Shown: positions 23,712-32,186 of the stretch, in pieces | How the letters are laid out: every line of letters begins with the position of its first letter | How positions within the stretch are numbered: position 1 is the stretch's first letter | Assembly: GCA_046295655.1 (NCBI GenBank) | Contig: JBKBMT010000012.1 | Coordinates: 1-52,722 of the forward strand | From: JBKBMT01 sp046295655 | GTDB taxonomy: Bacteria; Pseudomonadota; Alphaproteobacteria; Rhodobacterales; Rhodobacteraceae | Length of the DNA: 52,722 nucleotides | Direction: 5' to 3' | Program-made: the position numbers and the translations under genes | The notes under the pieces: generated by a model | The model's database searches: none | What the model saw: the letters and a program-made list of their open reading frames with translations, nothing else | What the model was told of the DNA's origin: nothing

Positions 23712-23990
23712 ATGCTACCTCCCGTCTCGTTGCCGGCGCAGGCCGCGATCTCAGGCACGGAAGCGACCCTGCGGCGCCGCGCGGCCGAGCTTGAAGCGAC
23801 ATTCCTTGCGGAAATGCTGGGGCACGCCGGCCTGGCCGCGACGACGGCCTTCTGCGGCGGTCCGGGGGAAGAACAGTTCGCATCCTTCCTGCGACGCGCC
23901 CAGGCGGATGCGATGGTCCGGGCCGGCGGCATCGGCCTTGCCGAACAGATCTTCCGCAGCCTGAAGGATCGCTCTCATGACGGAGCATGA
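23712..23990 (+). CDS. Rod-binding protein, FlgJ N-terminal-domain type
   Basis: 92 aa. LEATFLAEMLGHAGLAATT followed by GPGEEQFASFLRRAQADAMV and GLAEQIFRSL match the FlgJ rod-capping domain. No muramidase domain follows, as is usual in alphaproteobacteria, where a separate lytic transglycosylase (see sltF) opens the wall. A good AAGGAG ribosome binding site is present. The stop overlaps the next gene by 14 bp. Confidence 0.85.
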   Translation: MLPPVSLPAQAAISGTEATLRRRAAELEATFLAEMLGHAGLAATTAFCGGPGEEQFASFLRRAQADAMVRAGGIGLAEQIFRSLKDRSHDGA

Positions 23991-24321
23991 ACTCGACGGC
24001 GGGCTGGAGAGCCTGCTGGTGACGCTGCGCGCGGACCTGCTGACGGGCCGGCTGGACAGGCTGGACCGGCTGGCCGAAGCGATCGAACGCGCAACTGCCG
24101 AGGCCGAGGCCGCACCGCCGCCGGTCGAGGCGTTGCGGCGCATCCGGCGGCTGGCCGATGGGATCACCGCGCCCGCCGAAGCGGCGATGCGCGGCATACG
24201 GGCCGCGCGGCTGCGCGTCGCCGAGATCGCCGCCGCCCGACAGGGGTTCGCGCCCTACGGTATCGACGGGCAGCGCCGCGCGCTGCCGCCGACCGGCCCG
24301 GCAGATCCGCGACGGGTCTGA
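23977..24321 (+). CDS. FlgN-like flagellar protein (putative export chaperone)
   Basis: 114 aa, almost entirely helical and rich in Arg, Ala and Glu (LESLLVTLRADLLTGRLDRL; AMRGIRAARLRVAEIAAARQ). The C-terminal tail has FAPYGIDGQRR. In related clusters a FlgN-type chaperone for hook-associated proteins is encoded here. The assignment rests on size, helical character and its coupling to the rod-binding gene, so it is tentative. Its clients FlgK and FlgL are not in the window. Confidence 0.6.
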   Translation: MTEHELDGGLESLLVTLRADLLTGRLDRLDRLAEAIERATAEAEAAPPPVEALRRIRRLADGITAPAEAAMRGIRAARLRVAEIAAARQGFAPYGIDGQRRALPPTGPADPRRV

Positions 24322-24361
24322 CGCGTTCCGGCTAAAATGCCCGGCATTTCGGGCGCGGTGC

Positions 24362-24376
24362 TTAGCACTCTCTTAG
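24362..24376. promoter_or_regulatory. CtrA-like box upstream of flagellin
   Basis: TTAG-N7-TTAG, 6 of 8 matches to TTAA-N7-TTAA, about 165 bp before the flagellin ATG in a 220-bp non-coding region. No good sigma-28 or sigma-54 consensus was found in the same region. Confidence 0.4.
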
Positions 24377-24541
24377 AACGTCGCAGTGCCTTATCGCCGT
24401 GCATCCTTGGCGGGATGGCGCGGCGGGATCACCGGACAGCCGGACCTCCGCAGGGACAGAAGGACCGACGGCGCCGCCGGCCAGGCGGCGGAAACTGCCG
24501 CGCCCGGTACCGATCCGGCGGCTCAGCAAGGAACGAAACGC

Positions 24542-25753
24542 ATGTCGTCCATTCTTACCAACACCGGCGCGATGGTCGCGCTTCAGACGCTGAAGGGGAT
24601 CAACCAGAACCTCGGAAGGGTCCAGTCCGAGATATCGACGGGCAAGTCGGTCGCCACCGCGCGGGACAATGCCGCGGTCTGGGCAATCTCCAAGGTCATG
24701 GAGTCCGACGTCAAGGGATTCAAGGGCATCTCGGACAGCCTGTCGCTCGGCTCCTCGACGCTTGCCGTCGCCCGGCAGGCCGCCGAAACGGTCACGGACC
24801 TCCTGACCGAGATCAAGGGAAAGATCGTCGCCGCCCAGGAACAGAACGTCGATCGCGGCAAGATCCAGGCGGATATCGATGCTCTGACCGGCCAGATCGG
24901 CACCGTGGTCGGATCGGCACAGTTCAACGGGCTGAACCTCGTCAACGGCTCGGTCGCCGGGATGAACGTGCTTGCCTCGCTTGACCGTGCAGGCAGTACC
25001 GTGACCGCCTCGTCCATCGCGGTGACAGCGCAGGACCTGTCCTTCGGCGCCTATGTCGCCAACGACGTCTTCTCTGCCTCGAGCAGCGGCACGATCTCGG
25101 GCGCAGGCGATACCTTCGTGCTGTCGCTCGATGCGGGCGGCGGTGCGGACGACATCACCATCGCGGACGGTGCCAATGCGTGGGCCGCCGGCGACAAGAT
25201 CTCGATGCGCGTGGGCGACCGTGCGGTGAGCTACACCGTATCGGAAGCCGATGTGGCGAGCGGCGCGAACTCGGTCCCCGACCTGATCGCCGTCGGGCTG
25301 AAAAACGCCATCGACGCGCTGGGAATCGAGGGGCTGGTTGTCGACTACGACAGCGCATCGCCGGGTCAGTTGAGCTTTACCAACAACGGCACCCGGGATC
25401 TGACGGTGGGTGGCAGCTATACCAACGCCGGGGCCGGCGGTCTGGGGGCGCTGGCGCAGATCGACGTCGTCAGCAACACCGCCGATGCGCTGACGCGGAT
25501 CGAGACCATGCTGCAGACGTCGATCAACGCGGCGGCCGCCTTCGGGTCGGCGCAGAAGCGGATCGACATCCAGAACGACTTCGTCGGCAAGCTGTCGGAT
25601 TCGCTGCGGGCGGGCATCGGTGCGATGGTCGACGCGGACATGGAAGAGGCGTCGGCCCGGTTGCAGGCACTGCAGGTGCAGCAGCAACTCGGAGTCCAGG
25701 CGCTCTCGATCGCCAACCAGCAGCCGCAGAACATCCTCGCGCTGTTCCGATGA
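24542..25753 (+). CDS. Flagellin
   Basis: Filament subunit, 403 aa. Conserved N-terminal D0/D1 (MSSILTNTGAMVALQTLKGI, then SEISTGKSVATARDNAAVWA and a QFNGLNLV motif) and C-terminal D1/D0 (RIDIQNDFVGKLSDSLRAG, ADMEEASARLQALQVQQQL, ending NILALFR) are intact. A variable Gly/Ala/Asp-rich central domain, roughly residues 155-310, is inserted between them. The start was chosen at the typical MSSIxTNxxAMxAL; the longer frame upstream is not flagellin-like. It is followed by its regulators flaF and flbT. Confidence 0.96.
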   Translation: MSSILTNTGAMVALQTLKGINQNLGRVQSEISTGKSVATARDNAAVWAISKVMESDVKGFKGISDSLSLGSSTLAVARQAAETVTDLLTEIKGKIVAAQEQNVDRGKIQADIDALTGQIGTVVGSAQFNGLNLVNGSVAGMNVLASLDRAGSTVTASSIAVTAQDLSFGAYVANDVFSASSSGTISGAGDTFVLSLDAGGGADDITIADGANAWAAGDKISMRVGDRAVSYTVSEADVASGANSVPDLIAVGLKNAIDALGIEGLVVDYDSASPGQLSFTNNGTRDLTVGGSYTNAGAGGLGALAQIDVVSNTADALTRIETMLQTSINAAAAFGSAQKRIDIQNDFVGKLSDSLRAGIGAMVDADMEEASARLQALQVQQQLGVQALSIANQQPQNILALFR

Positions 25754-25825
25754 CGCCGAGGCGGGGGCGCCCGGCATCGGGTGCCCCCTGCCGCCATCCG
25801 CAAGGCCTTTCAGCAAGGAACGACA

Positions 25826-26221
25826 ATGACCGCGCTCGATCACGCCCGAACCGCCTATGCGCGGCCACAATCCCCCGGACGCAGCCCGCGCACACTCGAA
25901 TACGATCTTCTGGCGCGCGTCACGCGGCGGATGGAGGCATCCTGGAGCCGGCATAAGAAGGATTTCCCGGGCCTTGCCGCCGCGCTCGACGAGAACGCCC
26001 GGCTCTGGACGACCTTCGCCGCGGATGTCGCAGCGCCCGGGAATGCGCTTCCCGCACCTCTTCGCGCGCAGATCTTCTATCTCTTCCAGTTCACCCAGGC
26101 GCATACGCGGCGGGTGCTGGCCGGCGCGGCCTCGGTCGAAGCGCTGGTGGAGATCAATCTTTCGGTGATGCGGGGATTGCGCGGCGAAACCGGGCGCGTC
26201 GACGGGGGGGCGGCGGAATGA
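25826..26221 (+). CDS. flaF: Flagellar biosynthesis regulator FlaF
   Basis: 131 aa. FlaF features: ARTAYARPQSPGRSPRTLEY at the N-terminus, ALDENARLWTTFAADVA in the middle, and FYLFQFTQAHTRRVL. In Caulobacter FlaF promotes flagellin translation and assembly, opposed by FlbT. Its position between flagellin and flbT is typical. The ATG follows AAGGAA. The stop overlaps flbT by 4 bp. Confidence 0.93.
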   Translation: MTALDHARTAYARPQSPGRSPRTLEYDLLARVTRRMEASWSRHKKDFPGLAAALDENARLWTTFAADVAAPGNALPAPLRAQIFYLFQFTQAHTRRVLAGAASVEALVEINLSVMRGLRGETGRVDGGAAE

Positions 26222-26625
26222 CCGGCCTGATCCTCAAGCTCTCACCGCACGAGCGGGTTCTGATAAACGGCGCCGTGATCGAGAACGGCGACCGCCGCTG
26301 CCGGTTCGCCGTCATGACGCCCAATGCCCAGATCCTGCGACTTCGCGACGCAATCCACCCCGGCGACGTGAATACCCCGGTGCGGCGGGTGTGCTACCTT
26401 GCGCAACTCGTGCTCTCCGGCGACATGACGGCCGAGGACGCACACATGCAGCTTCTGCGCGGGATCGAACAGTTGAGCCAGATCCTCACCGACCCCGACA
26501 GCCGGATGCAACTGACGCTCGCCTCGCGCGGGGTGATGGCCGGCCAGCACTATCAGGCTCTGAGGGCATTGCGCAGCCTGCTTCCGCGCGAGGAGCGGCT
26601 GCTTGCCGCCTCGTCCCGGACATGA
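26218..26625 (+). CDS. flbT: Flagellin mRNA repressor FlbT
   Basis: 135 aa. Family hallmarks are LILKLSPHERVLINGAVIEN, TPNAQILRLRDAI and PVRRVCYLAQLVLSGD. In Caulobacter FlbT binds the 5' leader of flagellin mRNA and destabilises it when assembly is blocked. It is translationally coupled to flaF upstream and to the DUF1217 gene downstream (4-bp overlaps). Confidence 0.94.
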   Translation: MTGLILKLSPHERVLINGAVIENGDRRCRFAVMTPNAQILRLRDAIHPGDVNTPVRRVCYLAQLVLSGDMTAEDAHMQLLRGIEQLSQILTDPDSRMQLTLASRGVMAGQHYQALRALRSLLPREERLLAASSRT

Positions 26626-27440
26626 CGTTTCAGCCGATCGTCCCGGTCGGCGGATACGGAGGCTGGGCGTTCCTGAAACGCACCATGGACCGGCAGCTTG
26701 CCGTCCATGCGGCGCAGCCCGCCCTTCGGCGTGACGCCGACTATTTTCGGGGCCGGATCGCCCAGATCGAGAGCGCCGAACAGCTTGTCGCGGACCGTCG
26801 GCTCCTGCGCGTGGCGCTCGGTGCCTTCGGACTGGAGGCCGACATCGACAACCGCTTCTTCATCCGCAAGGTACTCGATGACGGCACGCTCGACCCGAAG
26901 GCGCTTGCGAACCGGCTGGCGGACAAGCGCTATCAAGCGTTGTCGGCGGCCTTCGGCTTCGGCGACTTCGCCGTTCCGCGCAGCCGCATCGGCGGCTTTG
27001 CGGAGCGGATAGTCGCCGCCTGGGAATCCCGGCAGTTCGAAGCTGCCGTCGGGACCGTGGACGAGAACCTGCGCCTGGCCCTGAATGCGCGACGCGACCT
27101 TGCCGAGATCGGCGGCAAGACGATGTCCGAGCCGGCGCGCTGGTTCACCGTGATGGCCCAGCCGCCGCTGCGCAAGGTGTTCGAGGTCGCCTATGGCCTT
27201 CCGCCCGCCTTCGCAGCACTCGATGTCGATCGGCAGCGTGTCATTCTGGAGGACAAGTCGAGGGCTGCGTTCGGAAGCCGCGGGGTGTCGCAGTTCACTG
27301 ACCCCGAGCGCATGGAGCAATTGCTGCGACGCTTCCTGATCCGCGCCGAGGCTGCGCAGGGTCCGGCGACGACCGCACCGGCAAGCGCTGCGCTGCACCT
27401 CCTGCGTCAACAGGTCCCGCCCTTGCCGCGGCCCGGCTGA
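26622..27440 (+). CDS. DUF1217 family protein of flagellar clusters
   Basis: 272 aa, soluble and helical. It begins MTFQPIVPVGGYGGWAFLKR and contains FFIRKVLDDGTLDPKALANR, which is typical of DUF1217. Proteins of this family are regularly encoded beside flaF/flbT in alphaproteobacteria and are probably flagellar or exported, but the role is not established. The start overlaps the flbT stop (ATGA). An in-frame extension upstream to 26391 is only a shadow of flbT. Confidence 0.85.
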   Translation: MTFQPIVPVGGYGGWAFLKRTMDRQLAVHAAQPALRRDADYFRGRIAQIESAEQLVADRRLLRVALGAFGLEADIDNRFFIRKVLDDGTLDPKALANRLADKRYQALSAAFGFGDFAVPRSRIGGFAERIVAAWESRQFEAAVGTVDENLRLALNARRDLAEIGGKTMSEPARWFTVMAQPPLRKVFEVAYGLPPAFAALDVDRQRVILEDKSRAAFGSRGVSQFTDPERMEQLLRRFLIRAEAAQGPATTAPASAALHLLRQQVPPLPRPG

Positions 27441-27517
27441 GGCGCGCCCGATCCCTCAGGGCGTGGGCCGACACGGCCTGATCCGAGGTTGGCAGCTTGC
27501 CACCACCGGCCACGGCG

Positions 27518-28837
27518 TCAGCGCTTGCCCAGGCAGGCACGCAGGACAGCGAAGCTTGCCGCGACGCCATCCGTCTCTTCTTCGGCGAGGAAGGCATCGA
27601 GGTCAGGCCACACGGCAATCGCGCGATCCACGAGCGGGTCGGACCCTGCGACGTAGAGCCCTGCCTGGATCATCGGCTCTGCCCGATCCCAGGCGCCGAG
27701 CAGGCGTCGAGCATCGGAGATCAGCGCATTCTCCTCATCGCTGGCCGCATCGGGAAGGCTGCGCGAGAGCGACCGCAACAGGTCGATGGCCGGAAACCGG
27801 CCGCGTTCCGCGATCCGGCGATCGAGCACCACATGCCCGTCCAGCGTGCCGCGCAGGATGTCGGCAACCGGTTCGTCCATGTCCGCACCGGGCACCAGCA
27901 CCGTGAACACGGCGGTAATGTCGCCGGCGCCCGCCGGACCCGGCCCGGCCCGTTCCGCGAGTCCCATGACCAGAGGCGCGACCGAGGGCGGATAGCCCCG
28001 CAGCCCGGCCCCCTCCCCGGCAGCCAGCGCGATCTCGCGATGCGCCTCGGCAAACCGGGTGATCGAATCGGCCAGAAACAGCACCTGCAGACCCTGATCC
28101 CGGAAATGTTCGGCCACGGCCATCGCCGTCCATGCGCAGCGGCGGCGCAGGATCGGCGAGGTATCCGAGGTCGCGCAGACAACGACCGACCGGGCGAGAC
28201 CCGCGGGTCCGAGCACCCTTCCTGTAAACTCGCGCAGTTCGCGCCCCCGCTCTCCGATCATCGCGATCACCACGACATCGGCCTCCACCCCGCGCGCAAG
28301 AGCGCCCAGAAGCGTCGACTTGCCGACCCCGGGGCCGGCAAACAGCCCGATCCGCTGGCCGCGAACGAGTGGAAGCAGCGTGTTGAACGCCCGCAGGCCG
28401 GTCTCTAGCCGGGGGCCGAGAGGCCGCCGGAAAGCCGGGGCCGGTGGCGCCGCACGAAGCGGCCGCGCCGCCGGCCCGCCCAGCAACGGCCGACCATCGA
28501 GCGGTCGTCCGTCCGGGTCGATGATCCGCCCCAGCCAGCCCTCGTCCGGCGCAATGCGGACCGCGCCCTCCAGAACGACGGCGTCACCGCTTCCCAGCCC
28601 CTCGCCCCCGCCGTCGCAGATCGCGCGCAGCTGGCCCGCCTCGATTGCCAGCACCTCGCCGCTGCGGAGAGTCCCGCTGCGGTCGCACACACTGATCGCA
28701 TCTGCGACCGCTGCGACCTCAGACAGACCGTCGATGCGCAGCACACCGCCGCTCAGCGCCGCGATCCGCCCGACCCGGCGGATCACCCGTGTCCGTTGCA
28801 ACTGGCCTCGCAATCCGGCGAACAGATCGGTGCGCAT
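27518..28837 (-). CDS. fliI: Flagellum-specific ATPase FliI
   Basis: Hexameric ATPase of the flagellar type III export apparatus, 439 aa. Walker A GPGVGKST is at residues 168-175, VVVIAMIGERGRELREF follows, and Walker B is in LQVLFLADSITRFAEAHREI. An F1-alpha/beta-like C-terminal domain completes it. The gene stands alone on the minus strand, divergent from flgB and convergent with the DUF1217 gene. The 77 bp between the latter two holds nothing recognisable. Confidence 0.95.
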   Translation of the reverse strand: MRTDLFAGLRGQLQRTRVIRRVGRIAALSGGVLRIDGLSEVAAVADAISVCDRSGTLRSGEVLAIEAGQLRAICDGGGEGLGSGDAVVLEGAVRIAPDEGWLGRIIDPDGRPLDGRPLLGGPAARPLRAAPPAPAFRRPLGPRLETGLRAFNTLLPLVRGQRIGLFAGPGVGKSTLLGALARGVEADVVVIAMIGERGRELREFTGRVLGPAGLARSVVVCATSDTSPILRRRCAWTAMAVAEHFRDQGLQVLFLADSITRFAEAHREIALAAGEGAGLRGYPPSVAPLVMGLAERAGPGPAGAGDITAVFTVLVPGADMDEPVADILRGTLDGHVVLDRRIAERGRFPAIDLLRSLSRSLPDAASDEENALISDARRLLGAWDRAEPMIQAGLYVAGSDPLVDRAIAVWPDLDAFLAEEETDGVAASFAVLRACLGKR

Positions 28838-28885
28838 TTCATGTAGCCATTTTGTTCCGCCTTACCGTTTCTAAACGAATCGCCC

Positions 28886-28900
28886 TTAAGCGTTGATGAA
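28886..28900. promoter_or_regulatory. CtrA-like box, fliI / flgB divergent region
   Basis: TTAA-N7-TGAA, 7 of 8 matches to TTAA-N7-TTAA, in the 82-bp AT-richer region between fliI and flgB. A second weaker half-match (TTAC followed by N7 and AAAC) lies near 28863-28877. The site is close to the flgB ATG (20 bp), which favours control of fliI or autorepression over flgB activation unless the start is further out. Confidence 0.4.
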
Positions 28901-28919
28901 ACCGCAGGGAGAAACCCGC

Positions 28920-29303
28920 ATGTTCGACACCGGAACCGAAGTTGTTCAGATGGCGCGCGCCCTTGCCCGGCATGCGGCCGCGCGCCAGGGCGTGATCGCG
29001 CGCAACGTCGCGCATGCCGATACGCCGGGCTATCGGGCGGTGGACTTGCCGGCCTTCGGCAGCGTCTGGCGCGATACGGGACAGACCGGCATGCGCGCGA
29101 CCCGCCCCGGCCATGGACTGGAGAGCCGCTTGCTCACCTTCCGGGCTGTGGCGGTGGACGGCGGGACGAGCCCGAACGGAAATTCGGTTTCGCTGGAGGC
29201 CGAGATGGTCCGGGCCGCCGATGCGCGCGCGCAGCACGATCTCGCGCTCGCGATACAGCGCAGCCTCTCGGGTACCATGCGCTCCGCACTTGGACGGAGG
29301 TGA
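28920..29303 (+). CDS. flgB: Flagellar basal-body rod protein FlgB
   Basis: 127 aa proximal rod subunit. The N-terminal rod signature with ARQGVIARNVAHADTPGYRA is present. The start MFDTGTEVVQ follows GGGAGA; two in-frame ATGs nine codons upstream are less likely. First gene of the nine-gene plus-strand unit flgB to fliL-like. Confidence 0.94.
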   Translation: MFDTGTEVVQMARALARHAAARQGVIARNVAHADTPGYRAVDLPAFGSVWRDTGQTGMRATRPGHGLESRLLTFRAVAVDGGTSPNGNSVSLEAEMVRAADARAQHDLALAIQRSLSGTMRSALGRR

Positions 29304-29307
29304 AAGG

Positions 29308-29685
29308 ATGACCGATCTCGTCCGCAGCCTTTCGCTGTCGGCCTCCGGGATGGAGGCGCAGGCACGCCGCCTCCGCCACGTCACCGAAAACGTGGCAAAT
29401 GCCGACACTCCCGGCTATCGCCGCAAGGTCGTGCCGTTCGAGACTGCGCCCGACGGCATCGTGCGCGCCGGAGCCCCGCGTCTCGACCGCAGCGACCTTC
29501 GCCGGATCCACGACCCGGCGCATCCGCTGGCCGATGCCGGGGGATATCACGACGGATCGAACGTGGACCTGATCATCGAGATCGCCGACGCCCGCGAGGC
29601 ACAGCGGAGCTACGAGGCAAACCTGCGCATGTTCGACCAGGCGCGCGCCATGACGCAGGGCCTGCTCGAGCTGCTGCGCCGCTAG
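29308..29685 (+). CDS. flgC: Flagellar basal-body rod protein FlgC
   Basis: 125 aa proximal rod subunit. Begins MTDLVRSLSLSASGMEAQAR, then HVTENVANADTPGYRRKVVP, the rod/hook family N-motif. It ends with NVDLIIEIADAREAQRSYEA and a helical tail. GGAGG lies upstream, overlapping the end of flgB. Shorter than enterobacterial FlgC (134 aa). Confidence 0.94.
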   Translation: MTDLVRSLSLSASGMEAQARRLRHVTENVANADTPGYRRKVVPFETAPDGIVRAGAPRLDRSDLRRIHDPAHPLADAGGYHDGSNVDLIIEIADAREAQRSYEANLRMFDQARAMTQGLLELLRR

Positions 29686-29701
29686 AGATCCGGAGAAACC
29701 G

Positions 29702-29986
29702 ATGGACGCCGTAACCACTGTCGCCGCCCGGCTCTACCACGACGCGAGATCCGTCGCCGCTCCAGAGCCGGACCGGCGGGCGCCGGATCCGGTCGCCCTT
29801 GGCGAAAGCTTCGCCTCTGTGCTGTCGCGCGGCGAGGAGCTCGCCAAGGCAGCCATGACCGGCCGGGCGGACGCGCATTCCCTGGTCGAGGCGCTGGCAG
29901 CAACCGAACTGGCGGTCGAGACCGCCGTGACGATCCGCGACAAGGTCGTCGAAGCCTATCAGGAGATTCTGAGGATGCCGGTATGA
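29702..29986 (+). CDS. fliE: Flagellar hook-basal body protein FliE
   Basis: 94 aa, normal size. It joins the MS ring to the rod. The conserved FliE C-terminal part is visible: AHSLVEALAATELAVETAVT followed by RDKVVEAYQEILRMPV. Overlaps fliQ by 4 bp. Confidence 0.92.
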   Translation: MDAVTTVAARLYHDARSVAAPEPDRRAPDPVALGESFASVLSRGEELAKAAMTGRADAHSLVEALAATELAVETAVTIRDKVVEAYQEILRMPV

Positions 29987-30252
29987 TCACCGAGGGCGTG
30001 GTCTATGACGTGCTGCGGCAGGGGCTGTGGATCGCAGTCCGCATCTCGGCCCCGCTGCTTGCCGTCGCCCTTCTGGCCGGCATCGCGGTCGGCCTGTTTC
30101 AGGCGCTCACCTCGATCCAGGAGATGACGCTCACCTTCGTGCCCAAGGTGGCGGCGATGCTGGTCGTCTTCTGGGTCACGATGAGCTTCATGACCGCAAC
30201 GCTGGTCGGGTTCTTCACGGACCGCCTCGTGCCCCTGATCGCAGGAGGCTGA
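29983..30252 (+). CDS. fliQ: Flagellar export gate protein FliQ
   Basis: 89 aa with two transmembrane helices. The signature reads GLFQALTSIQEMTLTFVPKV. It assembles with FliP and FliR in the type III export gate inside the MS ring. fliP and fliR are in other transcription units of this island. Confidence 0.95.
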   Translation: MITEGVVYDVLRQGLWIAVRISAPLLAVALLAGIAVGLFQALTSIQEMTLTFVPKVAAMLVVFWVTMSFMTATLVGFFTDRLVPLIAGG

Positions 30253-30255
30253 GCC

Positions 30256-30969
30256 ATGGACAACGCCATATATGCCGGCCTTGCGCGGCAGTCCGGCCTG
30301 ATGCGCGAGATGCAGGTCGTGGCCAACAACATCGCCAACCTCTCGACCACCGGGTTCCGGCGCGAGGGCGTGGTCTTCGCCGAACATGTCCGCGCACTTG
30401 ATGGCTCGCCTTCGCTTTCCATGGGCCGCGCCTCGGCACGCCACATCGACCTGTCGCAGGGCGACCTTGCGGCCACCGGTAGCCGGTTCGACTTCGCGAT
30501 CCGCGGTGCCGGATTCTTCCTGGTCGAGACTCCGGCAGGGGAAAGACTGACACGCGCCGGCCATTTCCTGCCCGACCCCGAGGGCGGGCTGGTGACGCCC
30601 CAGGGCCATCGCCTGCTCGATGCCGGCGGCGCGCGGGTCGCGCTTCCTCCCGGCACGCGCGATATCGCGCTGGGCGAGGACGGCACGCTGTCGGCGGACG
30701 GCCTGCCGGTCGCGCGGATCGGCCTCTGGCAACCCGCCGATCCGAAGGATCTGCAGCACGAGGCGGGAACACTGTTCCGGAGCGGCGCGGTCGAACCGCT
30801 GGAGGATCCGGGCACGGTTCTGCAAGGCCATCTGGAGACCGCGAACGTCAACGCGGTGATCGAGATCGCGCGGATGATCGAGGTCTCGCGCAGCTACGAG
30901 CTCGGACAGTCCCTGCTCGACCGCGAAGACGAGCGAATCCGCGGCGTCATCCAGACACTCGCACGGTAG
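30256..30969 (+). CDS. flgF: Flagellar proximal rod protein FlgF
   Basis: 237 aa. Rod/hook signature QVVANNIANLSTTGFRREGV at the N-terminus, FAIRGAGFFLVETPAGERLT in the central domain, and a C-terminal helix with NVNAVIEIARMIEVSRSYEL. Starts 4 bp after fliQ and is followed by flgG. Confidence 0.95.
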   Translation: MDNAIYAGLARQSGLMREMQVVANNIANLSTTGFRREGVVFAEHVRALDGSPSLSMGRASARHIDLSQGDLAATGSRFDFAIRGAGFFLVETPAGERLTRAGHFLPDPEGGLVTPQGHRLLDAGGARVALPPGTRDIALGEDGTLSADGLPVARIGLWQPADPKDLQHEAGTLFRSGAVEPLEDPGTVLQGHLETANVNAVIEIARMIEVSRSYELGQSLLDREDERIRGVIQTLAR

Positions 30970-30978
30970 GAGGCGACG

Positions 30979-31764
30979 ATGAAGGCCTTGCAGATCGCCG
31001 CAAGCGGCATGGCGGCACAGCAGATGCGTGTCGACGTGGTCTCGAACAATCTCGCGAACATGTCGACGACCGGATACAACGCCCGGCGCGCGGAATTCGC
31101 CGATCTCCATTACCAGCAGCACGCCCGCCCCGGCACGCTGACCGCCGAGGATGGCACGGTGCTGCCGACGGGTGTTCAGATCGGACTGGGTGTCCGTCCC
31201 GCGGCGGTGTCGGTGATCCTGTCGCAGGGTTCTCTGGCACAGACCGGGGGCGACCTGGACATAGCGATAGACGGGCGCGGATATCTGGAGGTGACGCTGC
31301 CTTCGGGCCAGTCGGCCTATACCCGCGACGGCGGCCTGAAACGGTCTGCCGACGGGTTGATCGTGTCGTCCGAGGGATTTGCCGTGGTCCCCGGCATCAC
31401 CATCCCCCGCGACGCGCGCAGCCTCTCGATCACCGCGACGGGCGAGGTGCACGCCTATTTCGCCGATCGTGTCCAGCCGGAGCTGCTCGGCCAGATCACC
31501 CTGTCGAGCTTCACCAACGAAAAGGGGCTCGAGGCGATCGGCGGCAACCTCTATATCGAGACAGCTGCCTCGGGACCTGCCTTCGTGGCAGCACCGGGCG
31601 AGGACGGACTGGGCCTGCTTCGGCAGGGCTATCTCGAGGAAAGCTCGGTCGACGCGGTTCGAGAGATCACGGAACTGATCAAGGCGCAGCGTGGCTACGA
31701 ACTGAACGCCAAGGTCATCAGCGCCGCAGATCAGATGCTGGGCGCGACCACACAGGTGCGATGA
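30979..31764 (+). CDS. flgG: Flagellar distal rod protein FlgG
   Basis: 261 aa, the standard FlgG length. Begins MKALQIAASGMAAQQMRVDV with VSNNLANMSTTGYNARRAEF. LDIAIDGRGYLEVTLPSG and the C-terminal VREITELIKAQRGYELNAKV are FlgG-specific. GGAGGCGACG precedes the ATG. Overlaps flgA by 4 bp. Confidence 0.97.
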   Translation: MKALQIAASGMAAQQMRVDVVSNNLANMSTTGYNARRAEFADLHYQQHARPGTLTAEDGTVLPTGVQIGLGVRPAAVSVILSQGSLAQTGGDLDIAIDGRGYLEVTLPSGQSAYTRDGGLKRSADGLIVSSEGFAVVPGITIPRDARSLSITATGEVHAYFADRVQPELLGQITLSSFTNEKGLEAIGGNLYIETAASGPAFVAAPGEDGLGLLRQGYLEESSVDAVREITELIKAQRGYELNAKVISAADQMLGATTQVR

Positions 31765-32186
31765 TGCGAGCCTTGATGCTGGCGCTCTTGCTGCTCCCGC
31801 CGGCCGCGACAGCCGAAAGCCTGGTCGCCGCGCGCACGATCCGCCCGCAGTCCGTCGTCTCGGCCGACGATCTGACGGTGACCGCGGCGCGGATCCCCGG
31901 AGCCCTGAGCGATCCGGACGCGGCGATCGGTCAGGAAGCGCGCGTGGCGATCTATGCCGGGCGCCCGGTCCTTGCGTCCGCTCTGGCGCCCCCGGCGCTG
32001 GTGGCGCGCAACCAGGTGGTCGAACTCGTCTTTCTCACGGACAGGCTGACGATCCGCGCCGAAGGACGTGCACTGGGGCGGGCGGCGGCTGGTGAACGGC
32101 TTCGGGTGATGAATCTCGCCTCCCGTACCACGGTGACGGGCCGGGTCCTGCCCGACGGACGGGTCGCCGTTGATGCGAACAACTGA
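31761..32186 (+). CDS. flgA: Flagellar P-ring assembly chaperone FlgA
   Basis: 141 aa. Signal peptide MMRALMLALLLLPPAATA directs it to the periplasm. A SAF/ChapFlgA domain follows (TIRPQSVVSADDLTV, YAGRPVLASALAPP, VMNLASRTTVTGRVLPDG). It helps FlgI polymerise. flgI itself is not in this window. The N-terminal extension of enterobacterial FlgA is absent. Confidence 0.92.
   Translation: MMRALMLALLLLPPAATAESLVAARTIRPQSVVSADDLTVTAARIPGALSDPDAAIGQEARVAIYAGRPVLASALAPPALVARNQVVELVFLTDRLTIRAEGRALGRAAAGERLRVMNLASRTTVTGRVLPDGRVAVDANN

Noticed and set aside
24322..24541. Sigma-54 (GG-N10-GC) or sigma-28 promoter before flagellin
   Set aside because: Only the bare GG/GC spacing is met, which is common in GC-rich DNA; flanking consensus bases do not match.
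26391..26621. N-terminal extension of the DUF1217 protein
   Set aside because: Lies wholly inside flbT in another frame and is not conserved-looking; the ATG at 26622 overlaps the flbT stop.
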